From positions 2,914,001 through 2,978,000 of the forward strand of contig NZ_CP113054.1 of NCBI RefSeq assembly GCF_026625605.1: a stretch of 64,000 bases of DNA, in the 5' to 3' direction. A program made the translations under genes and the position numbers. The notes below the pieces were generated by a model. That model had not been told where the DNA came from. It searched no databases and saw nothing but the letters and a program-made list of their open reading frames with translations. Source of the stretch: Luteolibacter sp. SL250 (GTDB taxonomy: Bacteria > Verrucomicrobiota > Verrucomicrobiia > Verrucomicrobiales > Akkermansiaceae). Shown one piece after another: positions 51,433 through 60,648 of this stretch (position 1 is its first letter; each line of letters opens with the position of its first letter).

Positions 51433-51446
51433 AGAATTTTCACCCC

Positions 51447-52340
51447 ATGCTGACCGACGAACAGATCGAGGAAATGATGGCGCGCGTGCGCAAGCTGGAG
51501 CTGAAGGCCCGGCGTCTGGTGCGCGAGTCGTTTTCCGGCGAGTATCTGTCCTCCTTCAAGGGCCAAGGCCTGGATTTCGACGATTTCCGGGAATACCAGC
51601 ATGGCGATGAGGTGCGTTTCATCGACTGGAACGTGACAGCGCGGATGAACCAGCCGTTCGTCCGGAAGTTCCGGGAGGAGCGGGAGCTTTCCGTGGTCAT
51701 CGCGGTGGATGTCTCCGGCTCGTCTGACTACGGCAGCCAGAACCTGAGCAAGCGCGAGGTGGCTGCGGAGGCCGCAGCCGTGCTGGGGTTCAGCGCGTTG
51801 GGCAACGGCGACAAGGTGGGACTGCTGGTCTTCGCCGGTGAGCCGCTGCTATTCATCCCGCCGGCCAAGGGTTCCCGCCACCTGCTGCGCATGATCCGGG
51901 AGATCCTCACGATGAAGCCGCCCGTGCAGGGAACGTCCATCTCCGCCGCCTGTGACTTCCTCGTCCGCACCCTGCGCCGACGCTCGGTGGTGTTCATGAT
52001 CTCCGACTTCTACTCGGACCCGCTCGACAAGCCGCTGGGCAAGCTGGCCCACAAGCATGAAGCCATCGCGCTGCGCCTTTCCGACCCTCTGGAGGCAAAG
52101 CTGCCGAAGGTGGGCAAGGTTATCATGAGGGATCCGGAAACGGGCTTTGAGACGCTGGTCAACACGTCCAATCCGAACCTCCGCAAGAGCTACGAGAGGC
52201 TGATGCTCCGCCAGCATGAGGGGGTGTCCTCCGTGTTGAAGAAACACGGCATCGACTCTGCGGAACTCGGCACCGACCAGGATGCCCTGAAGACCCTCCA
52301 CCAACTTTTCAAACGCCGGAGCCGCAAGCGCGCCCGCTGA
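51447..52340 (+). CDS. DUF58 domain protein (VWA-like)
   Basis: A 297-residue protein. The DUF58 signature FSGEYLSSFKGQGLDFDDFREYQHGDEVRFIDWNVTARM is followed by a VWA-like core with VVIAVDVSGSSDYGS (D-x-S-x-S metal site) and RRSVVFMISDFYSDPL. DUF58 proteins are the regular partners of MoxR ATPases. It is followed after six bases by the DUF4381-like gene. Confidence 0.92.
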   Translation: MLTDEQIEEMMARVRKLELKARRLVRESFSGEYLSSFKGQGLDFDDFREYQHGDEVRFIDWNVTARMNQPFVRKFREERELSVVIAVDVSGSSDYGSQNLSKREVAAEAAAVLGFSALGNGDKVGLLVFAGEPLLFIPPAKGSRHLLRMIREILTMKPPVQGTSISAACDFLVRTLRRRSVVFMISDFYSDPLDKPLGKLAHKHEAIALRLSDPLEAKLPKVGKVIMRDPETGFETLVNTSNPNLRKSYERLMLRQHEGVSSVLKKHGIDSAELGTDQDALKTLHQLFKRRSRKRAR

Positions 52341-52346
52341 CGCCAG

Positions 52347-52856
52347 ATGGAAGAGAAAGCTCCCAACCTCCAGCTCCAGGAACCGGTGTTGCCCGAGTCG
52401 CTCGTCCCAGCGATGGATCTCACCTGGGTTTGGATCACCATCGCCGCTTTCGTCGTGCTGACAGCGGTCATCATCCTCATCGGCAAGCGGAAGAAGAAAA
52501 ACCGGATCGATCCCCTCGCCCTGCGCCGTGCAGCCTACCGGACGGCGGTTAAATCGTTCGAAAGCACTACCGCGGACGACGCCCGTGACGCGGCGGTGAA
52601 GTCCTCCCTGATCCTCCGGCGGTTCCTGTCCGATGCGGTCGGTGATCCCGCGCTTTTCGAGACTCACGAGGAATTCATCACCCGGCGGGATTCGCTCGAG
52701 AAACTCACGCCGCCCGCCCGGGAGGCCGCCACCGGTGCCTTCGCCAAACTTGCGCGGGTCAAATACGCGCCCGAGATTCCTTCCGATGATCCCGCCGTGA
52801 TCCTCGCGGAAGGACGTCTGCTTCTCGACACCCTCAACGGAGGGTTCCTGCCATGA
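52347..52856 (+). CDS. DUF4381-like membrane protein of the Bat operon
   Basis: A 169-residue protein with one transmembrane segment (TWVWITIAAFVVLTAVIILIG, ~residues 26-46), then a soluble helical domain (YRTAVKSFESTTADDARDAA, ILRRFLSDAVGDP). This is the place where DUF4381 proteins stand in such operons, but the sequence match is loose. Its TGA overlaps the ATG of batA. Confidence 0.7.
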   Translation: MEEKAPNLQLQEPVLPESLVPAMDLTWVWITIAAFVVLTAVIILIGKRKKKNRIDPLALRRAAYRTAVKSFESTTADDARDAAVKSSLILRRFLSDAVGDPALFETHEEFITRRDSLEKLTPPAREAATGAFAKLARVKYAPEIPSDDPAVILAEGRLLLDTLNGGFLP

Positions 52857-53869
52857 GTTCATTCCTCACCCATTTCCGTTTCGCCCAGCCGGGATGGCTC
52901 CTCCTGCTCATACCTGCGGTGCTGCTCATCATCCTGCGTCGTGGCCGCGGTGCGGAAGCGGTGGTGACCTTCCCGAACCTGGGAGTGCTGGTCAGCCTGG
53001 GAAGGCAGACCCGCCACCTGGCATGGAACGTCGGCTTCCCGCTCGCGCTGGTGTCGCTTTTCCTGGCCATCTTCGCCATGGCCCGCCCGGTTTGGCGGAA
53101 CGAGTACCAGAACCGGACCGCCAGCGGCATCGACATCATGATCGCCTTCGACGTGTCCCTCTCGATGGACATCGACGACTTCGTGGACCGCGGCAGCCGG
53201 GTGAAGCGGATCGATGTGGCGAAAGAGGTGGTGGACAACTTCATCAGCCGCCGGACGGATGACCGGGTGGGCCTGGTCGCCTTCGCCGGACGGCCGGTTT
53301 CGGTGAGTCCCATCACCCTCGACCACCAGTGGCTGCGGCAGGGACTGAACCGGCTGGAACTGAACACCGACCGGGTCAACGGGACGGTGAAGGACCAGGG
53401 CACCGCCATCGGCTCCGCGCTCGCCGCCTCCGCCACCCGTCTGGACAACCGGGAAGCCAAGAGCAAGATCATCGTCCTCATCACGGACGGCGCGAGCAAC
53501 TCCGGGAAGATCTCCCCCATCGAGGCGGCGGAGCATTCGAAAACCCTGGGCATCAAAATTTATACCGTTGCCATCGGCACGAAGGAAGGCCGGGTCTCCG
53601 GCAACATCCAGCGGTTCCCGCGCCAGGAGTTCGACCTCCCCACCCTCAAGAGGATCGCGGACCTGACGGGTGGCGAGCACTACTGGGCTGAAAACACCGC
53701 CGCCCTCCGCAATACCTTCCAGACCATCGACAGCCTCGAGAAAACCGAAACCAAGACGGTCACTGTGATCGAGGACGAGGAGCTTTTCGCCTGGTTCGCC
53801 GGCCTATCACTGCTGGCCGCGCTGGCCGCCGCCGGAGTGGCGGTGCTGAACCCCTCACCGACATCCTGA
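52853..53869 (+). CDS. batA: BatA-like von Willebrand factor A membrane protein
   Basis: A 338-residue protein with N-terminal helices (WLLLLIPAVLLIIL, 58-75) and one C-terminal helix, and a periplasmic VWA domain with the MIDAS motif FDVSLSMDIDDF (D-x-S-x-S) and LITDGASNSG. It is the third element of the Bat operon and would bind partner proteins at the membrane. Its start overlaps the previous stop by four bases; the next gene begins after one base. Confidence 0.9.
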   Translation: MSSFLTHFRFAQPGWLLLLIPAVLLIILRRGRGAEAVVTFPNLGVLVSLGRQTRHLAWNVGFPLALVSLFLAIFAMARPVWRNEYQNRTASGIDIMIAFDVSLSMDIDDFVDRGSRVKRIDVAKEVVDNFISRRTDDRVGLVAFAGRPVSVSPITLDHQWLRQGLNRLELNTDRVNGTVKDQGTAIGSALAASATRLDNREAKSKIIVLITDGASNSGKISPIEAAEHSKTLGIKIYTVAIGTKEGRVSGNIQRFPRQEFDLPTLKRIADLTGGEHYWAENTAALRNTFQTIDSLEKTETKTVTVIEDEELFAWFAGLSLLAALAAAGVAVLNPSPTS

Positions 53870-53870
53870 C

Positions 53871-55802
53871 ATGACGCTCGCCCATCCAGGTTGGTTCTTC
53901 CTGCTGCTGTTGCTCCCGCTGATGGCGGTGGTGGCGGTGATCATCGCGCTCCGCGGCAGAGGCCGCTGGGATCGGTTCGCCGCGCCCAGGCTGCGCGGGG
54001 CGCTCATCCGCAGGAGTGGCATGCTGCCCCGCTGGCTGTCACTGTTCTTCCTGCTGGCGGGTTGCGCCGCTTTGATCGCCACACTCGCCCGGCCCCAGGG
54101 GGATGTCGGGACAAAGGTCGAGAAAACGAAAGGCCGCAACATCCTCATCGCGCTCGACCTTTCCCGTAGCATGCGGGTGGATGACGTGAGCCCGGACCGG
54201 CTGGGACAGGCGAAGATCGTCATCTACGAGCTGCTGGAGAAGCTGCCGAACGACCGGATCGGTCTCATCGGATTCGCCGGAACGGCCCATGAATATGCAC
54301 CGCTCACCGTCGATCACAAGGCGGTCGCGGAAACCGTCGGCCAGATCGACGAAACTTGGGCGCCCGTCGGCGGGTCCGACCTGACCGCCGCCCTCAAGCT
54401 TTCCATCCAGATTCTCAAAAAAACCGGCCAGAAGAACAACGCGCTGGTGATTCTGAGTGATGGCGAGGAGAATGAGAATGAGGCCCAACTCAATGCCATG
54501 ATCCAGGAGGCGGAAAGCTCAGGAGTCTATATCCACACCATCGGCGTGGGAACGCCGCAGGGCGGCTATGTGCCGAACCCGGATTCGCGGATGGGGCAGG
54601 TGGAGGAAAACGGCCGCCCGGTGGTCAGCAAGCTCCAACCGGATGTGATGAGGAAGCTGGCGGAGGAGACCGGCGGAAAATTCGTGGTCGCCAATGGCGG
54701 GACGAACATCCCCGCCATGGTGGAAGCCGCCACCCGGGATCTGGACTCCTTTGAGATGAAAGGCCGGGAGCGCAGGATCGTGGTGGAGTTTTTCCAATGG
54801 CTGCTCCTGCCCGCCATCCTGTTCCTGATGATCTCCATCATCTCCGGCACACGCTGGCGTGGGCTGCGGATGGCCCTGCTGCTGATGGGTGCGTTTTTCA
54901 TCATCCAGCCGGAAGCCAGGGCGAATGATGCGACGGAAGCGAAGAAGGCGCTTGAGGACCGGAAATACCAGAAGGCGAAGGACGGCTACCACCGTCTGGC
55001 GGACGACTCGAAGCTGGAGGAGACGAAGGCACGCTACCGGATCGGTGAAGGCGTGGCCGCCTACCGCAACGGCGACTACCGGGAAGCCCGCAGCGCCTTC
55101 AGCGGCGCGATGATGACGGATGATCCCAAGGTGGCGTCCAGCGCCCACTTTGGGATGGGCAACACGCTTTTCCAGCTCGGCTGGCAAGGTCTGGCGGATG
55201 AATCCTACCCGGCGGAACCGGAGGATGTCCCGGATCTCGATCGCTTTGAAACGCTGGTCAAGGAACGTCTGGCGCAGATGAAGGATTCCGACGAGGAGAG
55301 CGCGGGACGCTCCGAGGATTTCATCCGGATGGATTCCCTGATGATGAACTGGGCGGACGCGGTGAGGCACTATGACTCCGCCTCCAGGCTGGATGCGACG
55401 AACAAGGGTGCGGTGCAGAACCGTGACACCACCATGATCTATCTGCGCAAGCTGAAGGAACTGCTCGATGAAGGGAAGAAGGATGCCGACCAGTCCATGC
55501 CCCAGCAAGGACAGGGCCAGGGGCAGCAGCAGCCCGGCCAAGGGGAAGGCGGCGAGGGCCAGGAAGGCCAGGGCGGAAAGGGTGAACAGGATCAACCCGG
55601 CGGCGAGGGGGATGAAAAGGAGGACCGCAATGGCGATGGTGGTGACAAGGAGAAGGAAGAATCCAAGAGCAAGGGGGCCGGAGATCCGAACGAGTCCGCG
55701 GAAGAGAAAGCCCGCCGCCTGCTCTCTGAAAACTCGGATCTCGAGAAAGGCCCGTTGTCGCAAGGGCGCGTTGACCAGCGTCCGCCGAAGAAGGATTGGT
55801 GA
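53871..55802 (+). CDS. BatB/BatC fusion: VWA domain plus TPR and acidic C-terminus
   Basis: A 643-residue protein. Residues 1-340 are BatB-like: N-terminal helices, then VWA MIDAS ALDLSRSMRVDDV and LSDGEENENEAQL, and a third helix near 310-325. The rest is BatC-like: a short TPR region (ALEDRKYQKAKDGYHRL, ARYRIGEGVAAYRNGDYREARSAF) and a glutamine/glutamate/glycine-rich tail. BatB and BatC are separate genes in Bacteroides and Leptospira, so this is a fusion. It precedes the batD gene by one base. Confidence 0.9.
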   Translation: MTLAHPGWFFLLLLLPLMAVVAVIIALRGRGRWDRFAAPRLRGALIRRSGMLPRWLSLFFLLAGCAALIATLARPQGDVGTKVEKTKGRNILIALDLSRSMRVDDVSPDRLGQAKIVIYELLEKLPNDRIGLIGFAGTAHEYAPLTVDHKAVAETVGQIDETWAPVGGSDLTAALKLSIQILKKTGQKNNALVILSDGEENENEAQLNAMIQEAESSGVYIHTIGVGTPQGGYVPNPDSRMGQVEENGRPVVSKLQPDVMRKLAEETGGKFVVANGGTNIPAMVEAATRDLDSFEMKGRERRIVVEFFQWLLLPAILFLMISIISGTRWRGLRMALLLMGAFFIIQPEARANDATEAKKALEDRKYQKAKDGYHRLADDSKLEETKARYRIGEGVAAYRNGDYREARSAFSGAMMTDDPKVASSAHFGMGNTLFQLGWQGLADESYPAEPEDVPDLDRFETLVKERLAQMKDSDEESAGRSEDFIRMDSLMMNWADAVRHYDSASRLDATNKGAVQNRDTTMIYLRKLKELLDEGKKDADQSMPQQGQGQGQQQPGQGEGGEGQEGQGGKGEQDQPGGEGDEKEDRNGDGGDKEKEESKSKGAGDPNESAEEKARRLLSENSDLEKGPLSQGRVDQRPPKKDW

Positions 55803-55803
55803 T

Positions 55804-58260
55804 ATGAGAAAGACACTACAATTTTCCGGACTGCTCCGGATGCTGGCATGGTTCGGACTGCTCTGCGCGTCCGTGGCCTCCGCGCAGACGTCCGCCAACC
55901 TTTCGAGCCGCTTCCTGGCACGCGGGGAGTATGCCCGGCTGGAGATCACCTCCGTCGGCCGTGAGCCCGACTTTTCCCCCACCCCTCCCGCCGCCCCGAA
56001 CGTGAGGGTCGAGAGCGGACGCATGGGCATGGTGAGCCGCACCTCCAACAACCAGGACCTCGAGTTTTCCTACGAGTTCGTGGTATCCAGTGACGTCGTC
56101 GGACGCCATGTGATCCCGCCGGTGACCCTGGTCGTCGCCGGCAACCGGGTGCAGTCCCCACCGGTGGAGTTCTGGGTGTTCGATCCGGACAAGCTGCAAC
56201 TTTCCGAAGTGGATGCCGGCGAGGGCCGGATGATCCGTTACTACGCGGGCTTCCATACGGCGAAGCCCTCCGCCTACGAAGGGGAAACCATGCCGGCGGA
56301 AATCAAGATCTACGTTCCGGTGATGTTCGCACGTGAGGTGCTGGACTGGGGAGTACCGGAGTTCGAGCGGGACGGGGTGACGTCCTGGCGTTTCGAGCCG
56401 AACGACCGCCGTGACATCCTGCAGGCTTACATCGGAGGCCAGCCTTACGCCGCGCTCGCCTACCCCAGCAATCTCGCCCCATCCCGATCGGGCAAGGTTG
56501 GGATCGGGCCCGCCACGCTGCGCCTTACCTCCAGGGTCATCATCAACGAAGGCTTTCTCCGGCAGGGCCAGCAGGAGACTTTCCTCCAGATCCCCAAACT
56601 CGAGTTCGACTCCATTCCCCTGCCTCCCGGCGCCCCGGCGGGATTCGAGAATGCCATCGGCCAGTTCACCATTGAATCCGGCACAGCGAAGACCGAACTG
56701 ACCGAAGGGGAATCCCTCGCCATCAACCTGCAGGTCCGCGGACGGGGGAACCTCGACGCGCTCAAGGCACCGAAGCTGACGGACACCAACGGGTGGAAGA
56801 TCTATGAACCGATCTCCATCCCCCGCGGGGATGAACGCCGCATGATCTCCGGTGTCGCCACCTTCCACCAGGGTCTGCTGCCAATGGAGATGAAGTCGAT
56901 GATCCCTCCGTTCCAGCTCGTCTATTTCGATCCGGAGGATGCCGTCTATAAGACGACTTCCACCGAACCGATCCCCATCATCATGCTGCCATCCACCAAG
57001 GCCCCGGGTGCCGCCGCTGGTCCGCCTCCCGCGTTGGCGATGCCCATCGAGCGGATGAACGACATCCTCGCCCTTGTGACACCCGGACAGCTCACCATCC
57101 CCGCAACCCCTGCCCTGCCATCCTGGACCGCGCATGCCATCGGCGGACTGGCAGCGCTGCTGCTCATTCTTAAAGCGGCGTGGATGAGAATCGCACCGAA
57201 GCTCCACAAGAACCCTGTCCAGGAGCGCCGGAACCGGGAACTTTCGGACCTCTCGAAGATCCCCGCGAAAGATGACATCGCGCTGCTGAAGGCTGCCGGT
57301 GCCTACATCGAGCATTGGCACGGCAAGGACACGGATCCGGCGCTGCTGGAGATCCTGGCGGAACGCGACCGTGTTTGCTTCCGTGCGGACAAACCGGCGG
57401 GTGATGTCACCCGCAAGGGACGCCGGGATGAAATCCTGCGGACGCTGCGCAAGGCATCCACAGCCCTCGCCGTCGTTCTGATGGCGGTCTGCTTCACCGG
57501 CCAGATCCGGGCCGCGGACATCGCCGCGGATGCGGCCAAGGCCTTCGAAGAATCGAAGTATGAGGACGCCATCAAGCTGTGGCAGAGTGCCGGGGACCAC
57601 CGGCAGCTTTCCCCGGACACCCTCTACAACATCGGGAATGCCAGCTACCGCATGGGTTCCCCGGGTCACGCCGCGCTCTACTACCGCCGTGCGCTTGTGA
57701 AGGATCCCTCCCATGCGGAGGCCCGCCAGAACCTCCGTTTCATTGAGAGGAAGCATGGCTCCATCTCCGTGCAGTACTCGAACTACCAGTATGCACTGGC
57801 GAAACTCCCCATCAACGGCTGGAAGAACATCCTGTGGGGTGGTGCCTGGTTGACGATCATCTCCTTTCTGGTCTTTCCCGCGACCCGCCCGGATGCCCGG
57901 ATGCGGGTGGCCGCCGCGATTTTCCTGGTGATCGGTCCGCTCGTCGCATCGGTTGGCGCGCTGGGTTGGCGCTACTATCCGAATGATTCCATCTTCGCGC
58001 CGGTGGAGCGCCAGGCCGTGTTCGTCGTGCCGAAGGCGGTGCTCTACGCGGATGCCGCACGCACCGCACCGGAGATCATCGATGCACCGGAAGGCTCGCT
58101 CTGCGAGGTCATCCGCATCTCAGGAAAATGGGCCTACGTTTCCTTCGCGACGAAGACCCGCGGATGGGTGCCGGTCTCCTCCATCGAGAAGATCATCCCG
58201 GATAAGGCTCCGGGTGTGCCGAAAATCAACCGTGGTGGTTCCGACGACAGCAACGCGTGA
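55804..58260 (+). CDS. BatD protein with BatE-type TPR and SH3 C-terminus
   Basis: An 818-residue protein with a signal peptide. The N-terminal half is the BatD beta-sandwich protein (RFLARGEYARLEIT; RVESGRMGMVSRTSNNQDLEFSYEFVV; SLAINLQVRGRGNLDALKAPKL). A transmembrane segment, then a second signal-like helix (ALAVVLMAVCFTGQIRA) leads to a TPR segment (AFEESKYEDAIKLWQSAGD; LYNIGNASYRMGSPGHAALYYRRAL) as in BatE, two more helices and a bacterial SH3-like domain (VLYADAARTAPEIIDAPEGSLCEVIRISGKWAYV). So BatD and BatE are joined. ATG 55804 is two bases after the preceding stop. Confidence 0.85.
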   Translation: MRKTLQFSGLLRMLAWFGLLCASVASAQTSANLSSRFLARGEYARLEITSVGREPDFSPTPPAAPNVRVESGRMGMVSRTSNNQDLEFSYEFVVSSDVVGRHVIPPVTLVVAGNRVQSPPVEFWVFDPDKLQLSEVDAGEGRMIRYYAGFHTAKPSAYEGETMPAEIKIYVPVMFAREVLDWGVPEFERDGVTSWRFEPNDRRDILQAYIGGQPYAALAYPSNLAPSRSGKVGIGPATLRLTSRVIINEGFLRQGQQETFLQIPKLEFDSIPLPPGAPAGFENAIGQFTIESGTAKTELTEGESLAINLQVRGRGNLDALKAPKLTDTNGWKIYEPISIPRGDERRMISGVATFHQGLLPMEMKSMIPPFQLVYFDPEDAVYKTTSTEPIPIIMLPSTKAPGAAAGPPPALAMPIERMNDILALVTPGQLTIPATPALPSWTAHAIGGLAALLLILKAAWMRIAPKLHKNPVQERRNRELSDLSKIPAKDDIALLKAAGAYIEHWHGKDTDPALLEILAERDRVCFRADKPAGDVTRKGRRDEILRTLRKASTALAVVLMAVCFTGQIRAADIAADAAKAFEESKYEDAIKLWQSAGDHRQLSPDTLYNIGNASYRMGSPGHAALYYRRALVKDPSHAEARQNLRFIERKHGSISVQYSNYQYALAKLPINGWKNILWGGAWLTIISFLVFPATRPDARMRVAAAIFLVIGPLVASVGALGWRYYPNDSIFAPVERQAVFVVPKAVLYADAARTAPEIIDAPEGSLCEVIRISGKWAYVSFATKTRGWVPVSSIEKIIPDKAPGVPKINRGGSDDSNA

Positions 58261-58301
58261 TGAAACGTCTGGGCGTGTATTCGCCGTGACACGGGATACG
58301 G

Positions 58302-59348
58302 TCAAAGCAGTTCCATCTGCTCCTGATCCTTCGGATCCTCGAACCGGACACCCGCCCCCAGCAGTCTGACCGGGCGGTTGTTGCCCCGCCGCCAGGCCTC
58401 CGCGGCAAGCTCCTCGTAAATGGCAGGCTCCAGCACGTGCCACGCCCGCTCGGCGGTGGTTTGCTCGAAATCGGCGAACTTCAGTTTCACCACCAACGAA
58501 CGGATCGTCCGATCCGGGTACCTTTCCGCCAATTCCTCGGCAAGTCCTTCCACCAATCCACGGAGATGGGGGATGAGCGCAGGCAGCGTCTCGATGTTCT
58601 CGGAAAAGGTGTTCTCACTGCTGACGGACTTGCGGATCCGCTCCGTCTCCACCGGACGGTCATCGATCCCACGGGCCAGATCCCACAGTTCAAGCCCCCA
58701 TTTTCCGAATCGCTTCGCCAGCTCGATCTTGTCGATCTTCTGGAGATCCGCGCAGGTTGCCACACCCAGCGATGCCAGCTTTCCGGCCATCTTCTTCCCC
58801 ACGCCCCACAGCTTCCCCACCGGAAGGGCGGCGATGAACGCGTCGAACTCCTCCGGAGTGACTTCATGCTGGCCATCGGGCTTGTTCCATTCCGACGCGA
58901 TCTTTGCGACCAGCTTGTTTCGGGCGATGCCAGCGGAGGCGGTGAGTCCCCTTTCCTCCCGGATCTGGGCACGGATCTCCCGGGCGATGGCCGCACCCTT
59001 CGTCTCCAGATGTGATACATCCAGGTAGGCTTCATCCAGGGACAGCGGTTCGATCACGTCGGTGAATCTCCCGAAGATCGCGCGGATGCGGCTGCTCTCC
59101 GCCCGGTAGAAATCGAACCGGACGGGCACCAGCGTCAGGTGAGGGCACAGCTCCAGCGCCTTGAACACCGGCATCGCGGAGCGGCAGCCATACTTCCGTG
59201 CCTCATAGTTCGCGGTGGTGAGAACTCCCCTGCGGATGCTGCCGCCGACGGCAAGGGGCTTGCCTTTCAACGAAGGATTCTCCCGCTCCTCGATGGCGGC
59301 ATAGAAGCAATCCATGTCAATATGGATGATCTTCCGGTCGCGGCTCAT
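58302..59348 (-). CDS. dinB: DNA polymerase IV
   Basis: A 348-residue Y-family translesion polymerase. HIDMDCFYAAIEERE (Asp11, Asp13) and EPLSLDEAYLDV (Asp105, Glu106) are the metal-binding motifs, with YEARKYGCRSAMP and KIASEWNKPDGQHE in the finger/palm. Length matches DinB. No beta-clamp QLxLF motif is apparent at the C-terminus, though LGAGVRFEDPKDQEQMELL may play that part. It converges on the BatD gene. Confidence 0.93.
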   Translation of the reverse strand: MSRDRKIIHIDMDCFYAAIEERENPSLKGKPLAVGGSIRRGVLTTANYEARKYGCRSAMPVFKALELCPHLTLVPVRFDFYRAESSRIRAIFGRFTDVIEPLSLDEAYLDVSHLETKGAAIAREIRAQIREERGLTASAGIARNKLVAKIASEWNKPDGQHEVTPEEFDAFIAALPVGKLWGVGKKMAGKLASLGVATCADLQKIDKIELAKRFGKWGLELWDLARGIDDRPVETERIRKSVSSENTFSENIETLPALIPHLRGLVEGLAEELAERYPDRTIRSLVVKLKFADFEQTTAERAWHVLEPAIYEELAAEAWRRGNNRPVRLLGAGVRFEDPKDQEQMELL

Positions 59349-59364
59349 GCCCGTCTTTCGCCGC

Positions 59365-59751
59365 TCAATCGTCCGAGGTCAACTTCCTCGGCACCGCTTT
59401 CGCCTCACAGACCTGCTGCCACCCGGGGAAGTTCCACTTGTTCGGGAACCCCCGGCATTGCTCTGGCTTCACCTCATGGATCACGCAACGGTTGTCCTCC
59501 AGCATGATGCACTCATGGTTCTCCTTTTCAATCAGGGAGAGGCCCTGGCGGTTGGTCCGCAACCGGGTGTAGCGGTCGATGAATTCATTCTCAGAAAGCC
59601 CCAGATGCACGGCGATGGGCCCGATCTCGTCATCCTCCAGCCTCACATCCCCCGGCCACTTGCAGCACGCGGTGCAGCGCTGGCAGACATACGTGACATC
59701 CGGATCCAGCACCACGTCCCTGTTGCCGGGGCTGCCGTACGATTCGCGCAT
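59365..59751 (-). CDS. YkgJ family cysteine-cluster protein
   Basis: A 128-residue protein of the YkgJ/UPF0153 family: CQRCTACCKWPGDVRL (C-x-x-C-x-x-C-C), LGLSENEFIDRYTRL, CIMLEDNRCVIHEVKPEQCRGFP, all the metal-binding cysteines present. Likely a zinc or Fe-S binding protein of unknown role. ATG 59751 is preferred; a longer in-frame start at 59805 runs into the amidase gene. It is co-oriented with dinB and the amidase gene. Confidence 0.87.
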   Translation of the reverse strand: MRESYGSPGNRDVVLDPDVTYVCQRCTACCKWPGDVRLEDDEIGPIAVHLGLSENEFIDRYTRLRTNRQGLSLIEKENHECIMLEDNRCVIHEVKPEQCRGFPNKWNFPGWQQVCEAKAVPRKLTSDD

Positions 59752-59753
59752 GT

Positions 59754-60482
59754 TCACTGGAGCTGCTGGTAGTAGTAGTTCACCCGCCCGAGGAAAGCGC
59801 GCCACTTCGCGCCCGGCCTGCCATTATCCAGGAGGAAGTGGGGGCAGTTCTTGTTCGGCGGGTTCTTGCCCTTCCGAGGCCAGTGGTAGTGGGGTACCAC
59901 ATTTTTCAGGGGAATGCCTTTTTGCTTCATCAAGGCGGCGGTGAGTTTCGCCGTCCGCTCGATGGTGGCGGAGCGGCTGCAGCCGCGGTGTTCGCACATC
60001 TCGATACCGATGGAGTATTTGTTCCCCGGTCCGGCGAAATCCGCGTGGACGCCCTGCTCGCTGGTGGGCATGTGCTGGATCGCAACCCGGTCATCCACGG
60101 TGTAGTGCCAGATCAGGTAGCCGGGGCGCTGGTTCGTCCGCAGCGCACCCCGCTTCAACGCCACCGAGTGGCGTTCCGCGTCCGCCGTGAAGTTCTGGGT
60201 GCTGTGGATGGTGATGTAGCGGGCGCTCATCGGCACCGTGATGCGGCGGCCATAGCTTCCTTTCCGGACCATGTCCTGGCGGACATTCGCCATCCGCATC
60301 ATCCCGAAAATCGAAGTGTTTCCGGACACGGCCGCCGACGATCCCGAGGAAGATGTCGAGGTCGAGACCGGACGAGGACTGCTCCATGAGTCCCGGCCAC
60401 CGGAAGGAGGACCGATTTGCCGGCACTGGAAACAGAAAAACAAGAGGGCACCCAAAGGCAGAAACCATTTCAACCGTCGCAC
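59754..60482 (-). CDS. N-acetylmuramoyl-L-alanine amidase (Amidase_2/PGRP type)
   Basis: A 242-residue exported amidase with an N-terminal hydrophobic segment (MRRLKWFLPLGALLFFCFQC; possible lipidation Cys20). The zinc ligands are His93 in YITIHSTQNF, a second His in NVVPHYHW and Cys/His in NKNCPHFLLD; SIGIEMCEHRG is the family strand. It would cleave the bond between MurNAc and L-Ala in peptidoglycan. The start is a GTG at 60482. Confidence 0.85.
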   Translation of the reverse strand: MRRLKWFLPLGALLFFCFQCRQIGPPSGGRDSWSSPRPVSTSTSSSGSSAAVSGNTSIFGMMRMANVRQDMVRKGSYGRRITVPMSARYITIHSTQNFTADAERHSVALKRGALRTNQRPGYLIWHYTVDDRVAIQHMPTSEQGVHADFAGPGNKYSIGIEMCEHRGCSRSATIERTAKLTAALMKQKGIPLKNVVPHYHWPRKGKNPPNKNCPHFLLDNGRPGAKWRAFLGRVNYYYQQLQ

Positions 60483-60648
60483 CCGGAAGAGGTATCACAT
60501 AATCATGGAAATGGGAATGTAAAAAGGGATGAAGTTAACTGCCTGTGAGGGTTCCGGCCGTTCTCCACACCATTCTCCCGGCGGTCCGGATCTTGACACC
60601 CACAGGCGTTCGAAACATGCTGGCAGCGCTTAATTTCCATCATCCTTT

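Noticed and set aside
60593..60621. TTGACA followed 17 bases later by CATGCT before the glucokinase gene as a promoter
   Set aside because: The -35 is perfect but the -10 is poor, and a single hexamer is expected by chance; not strong enough to list.
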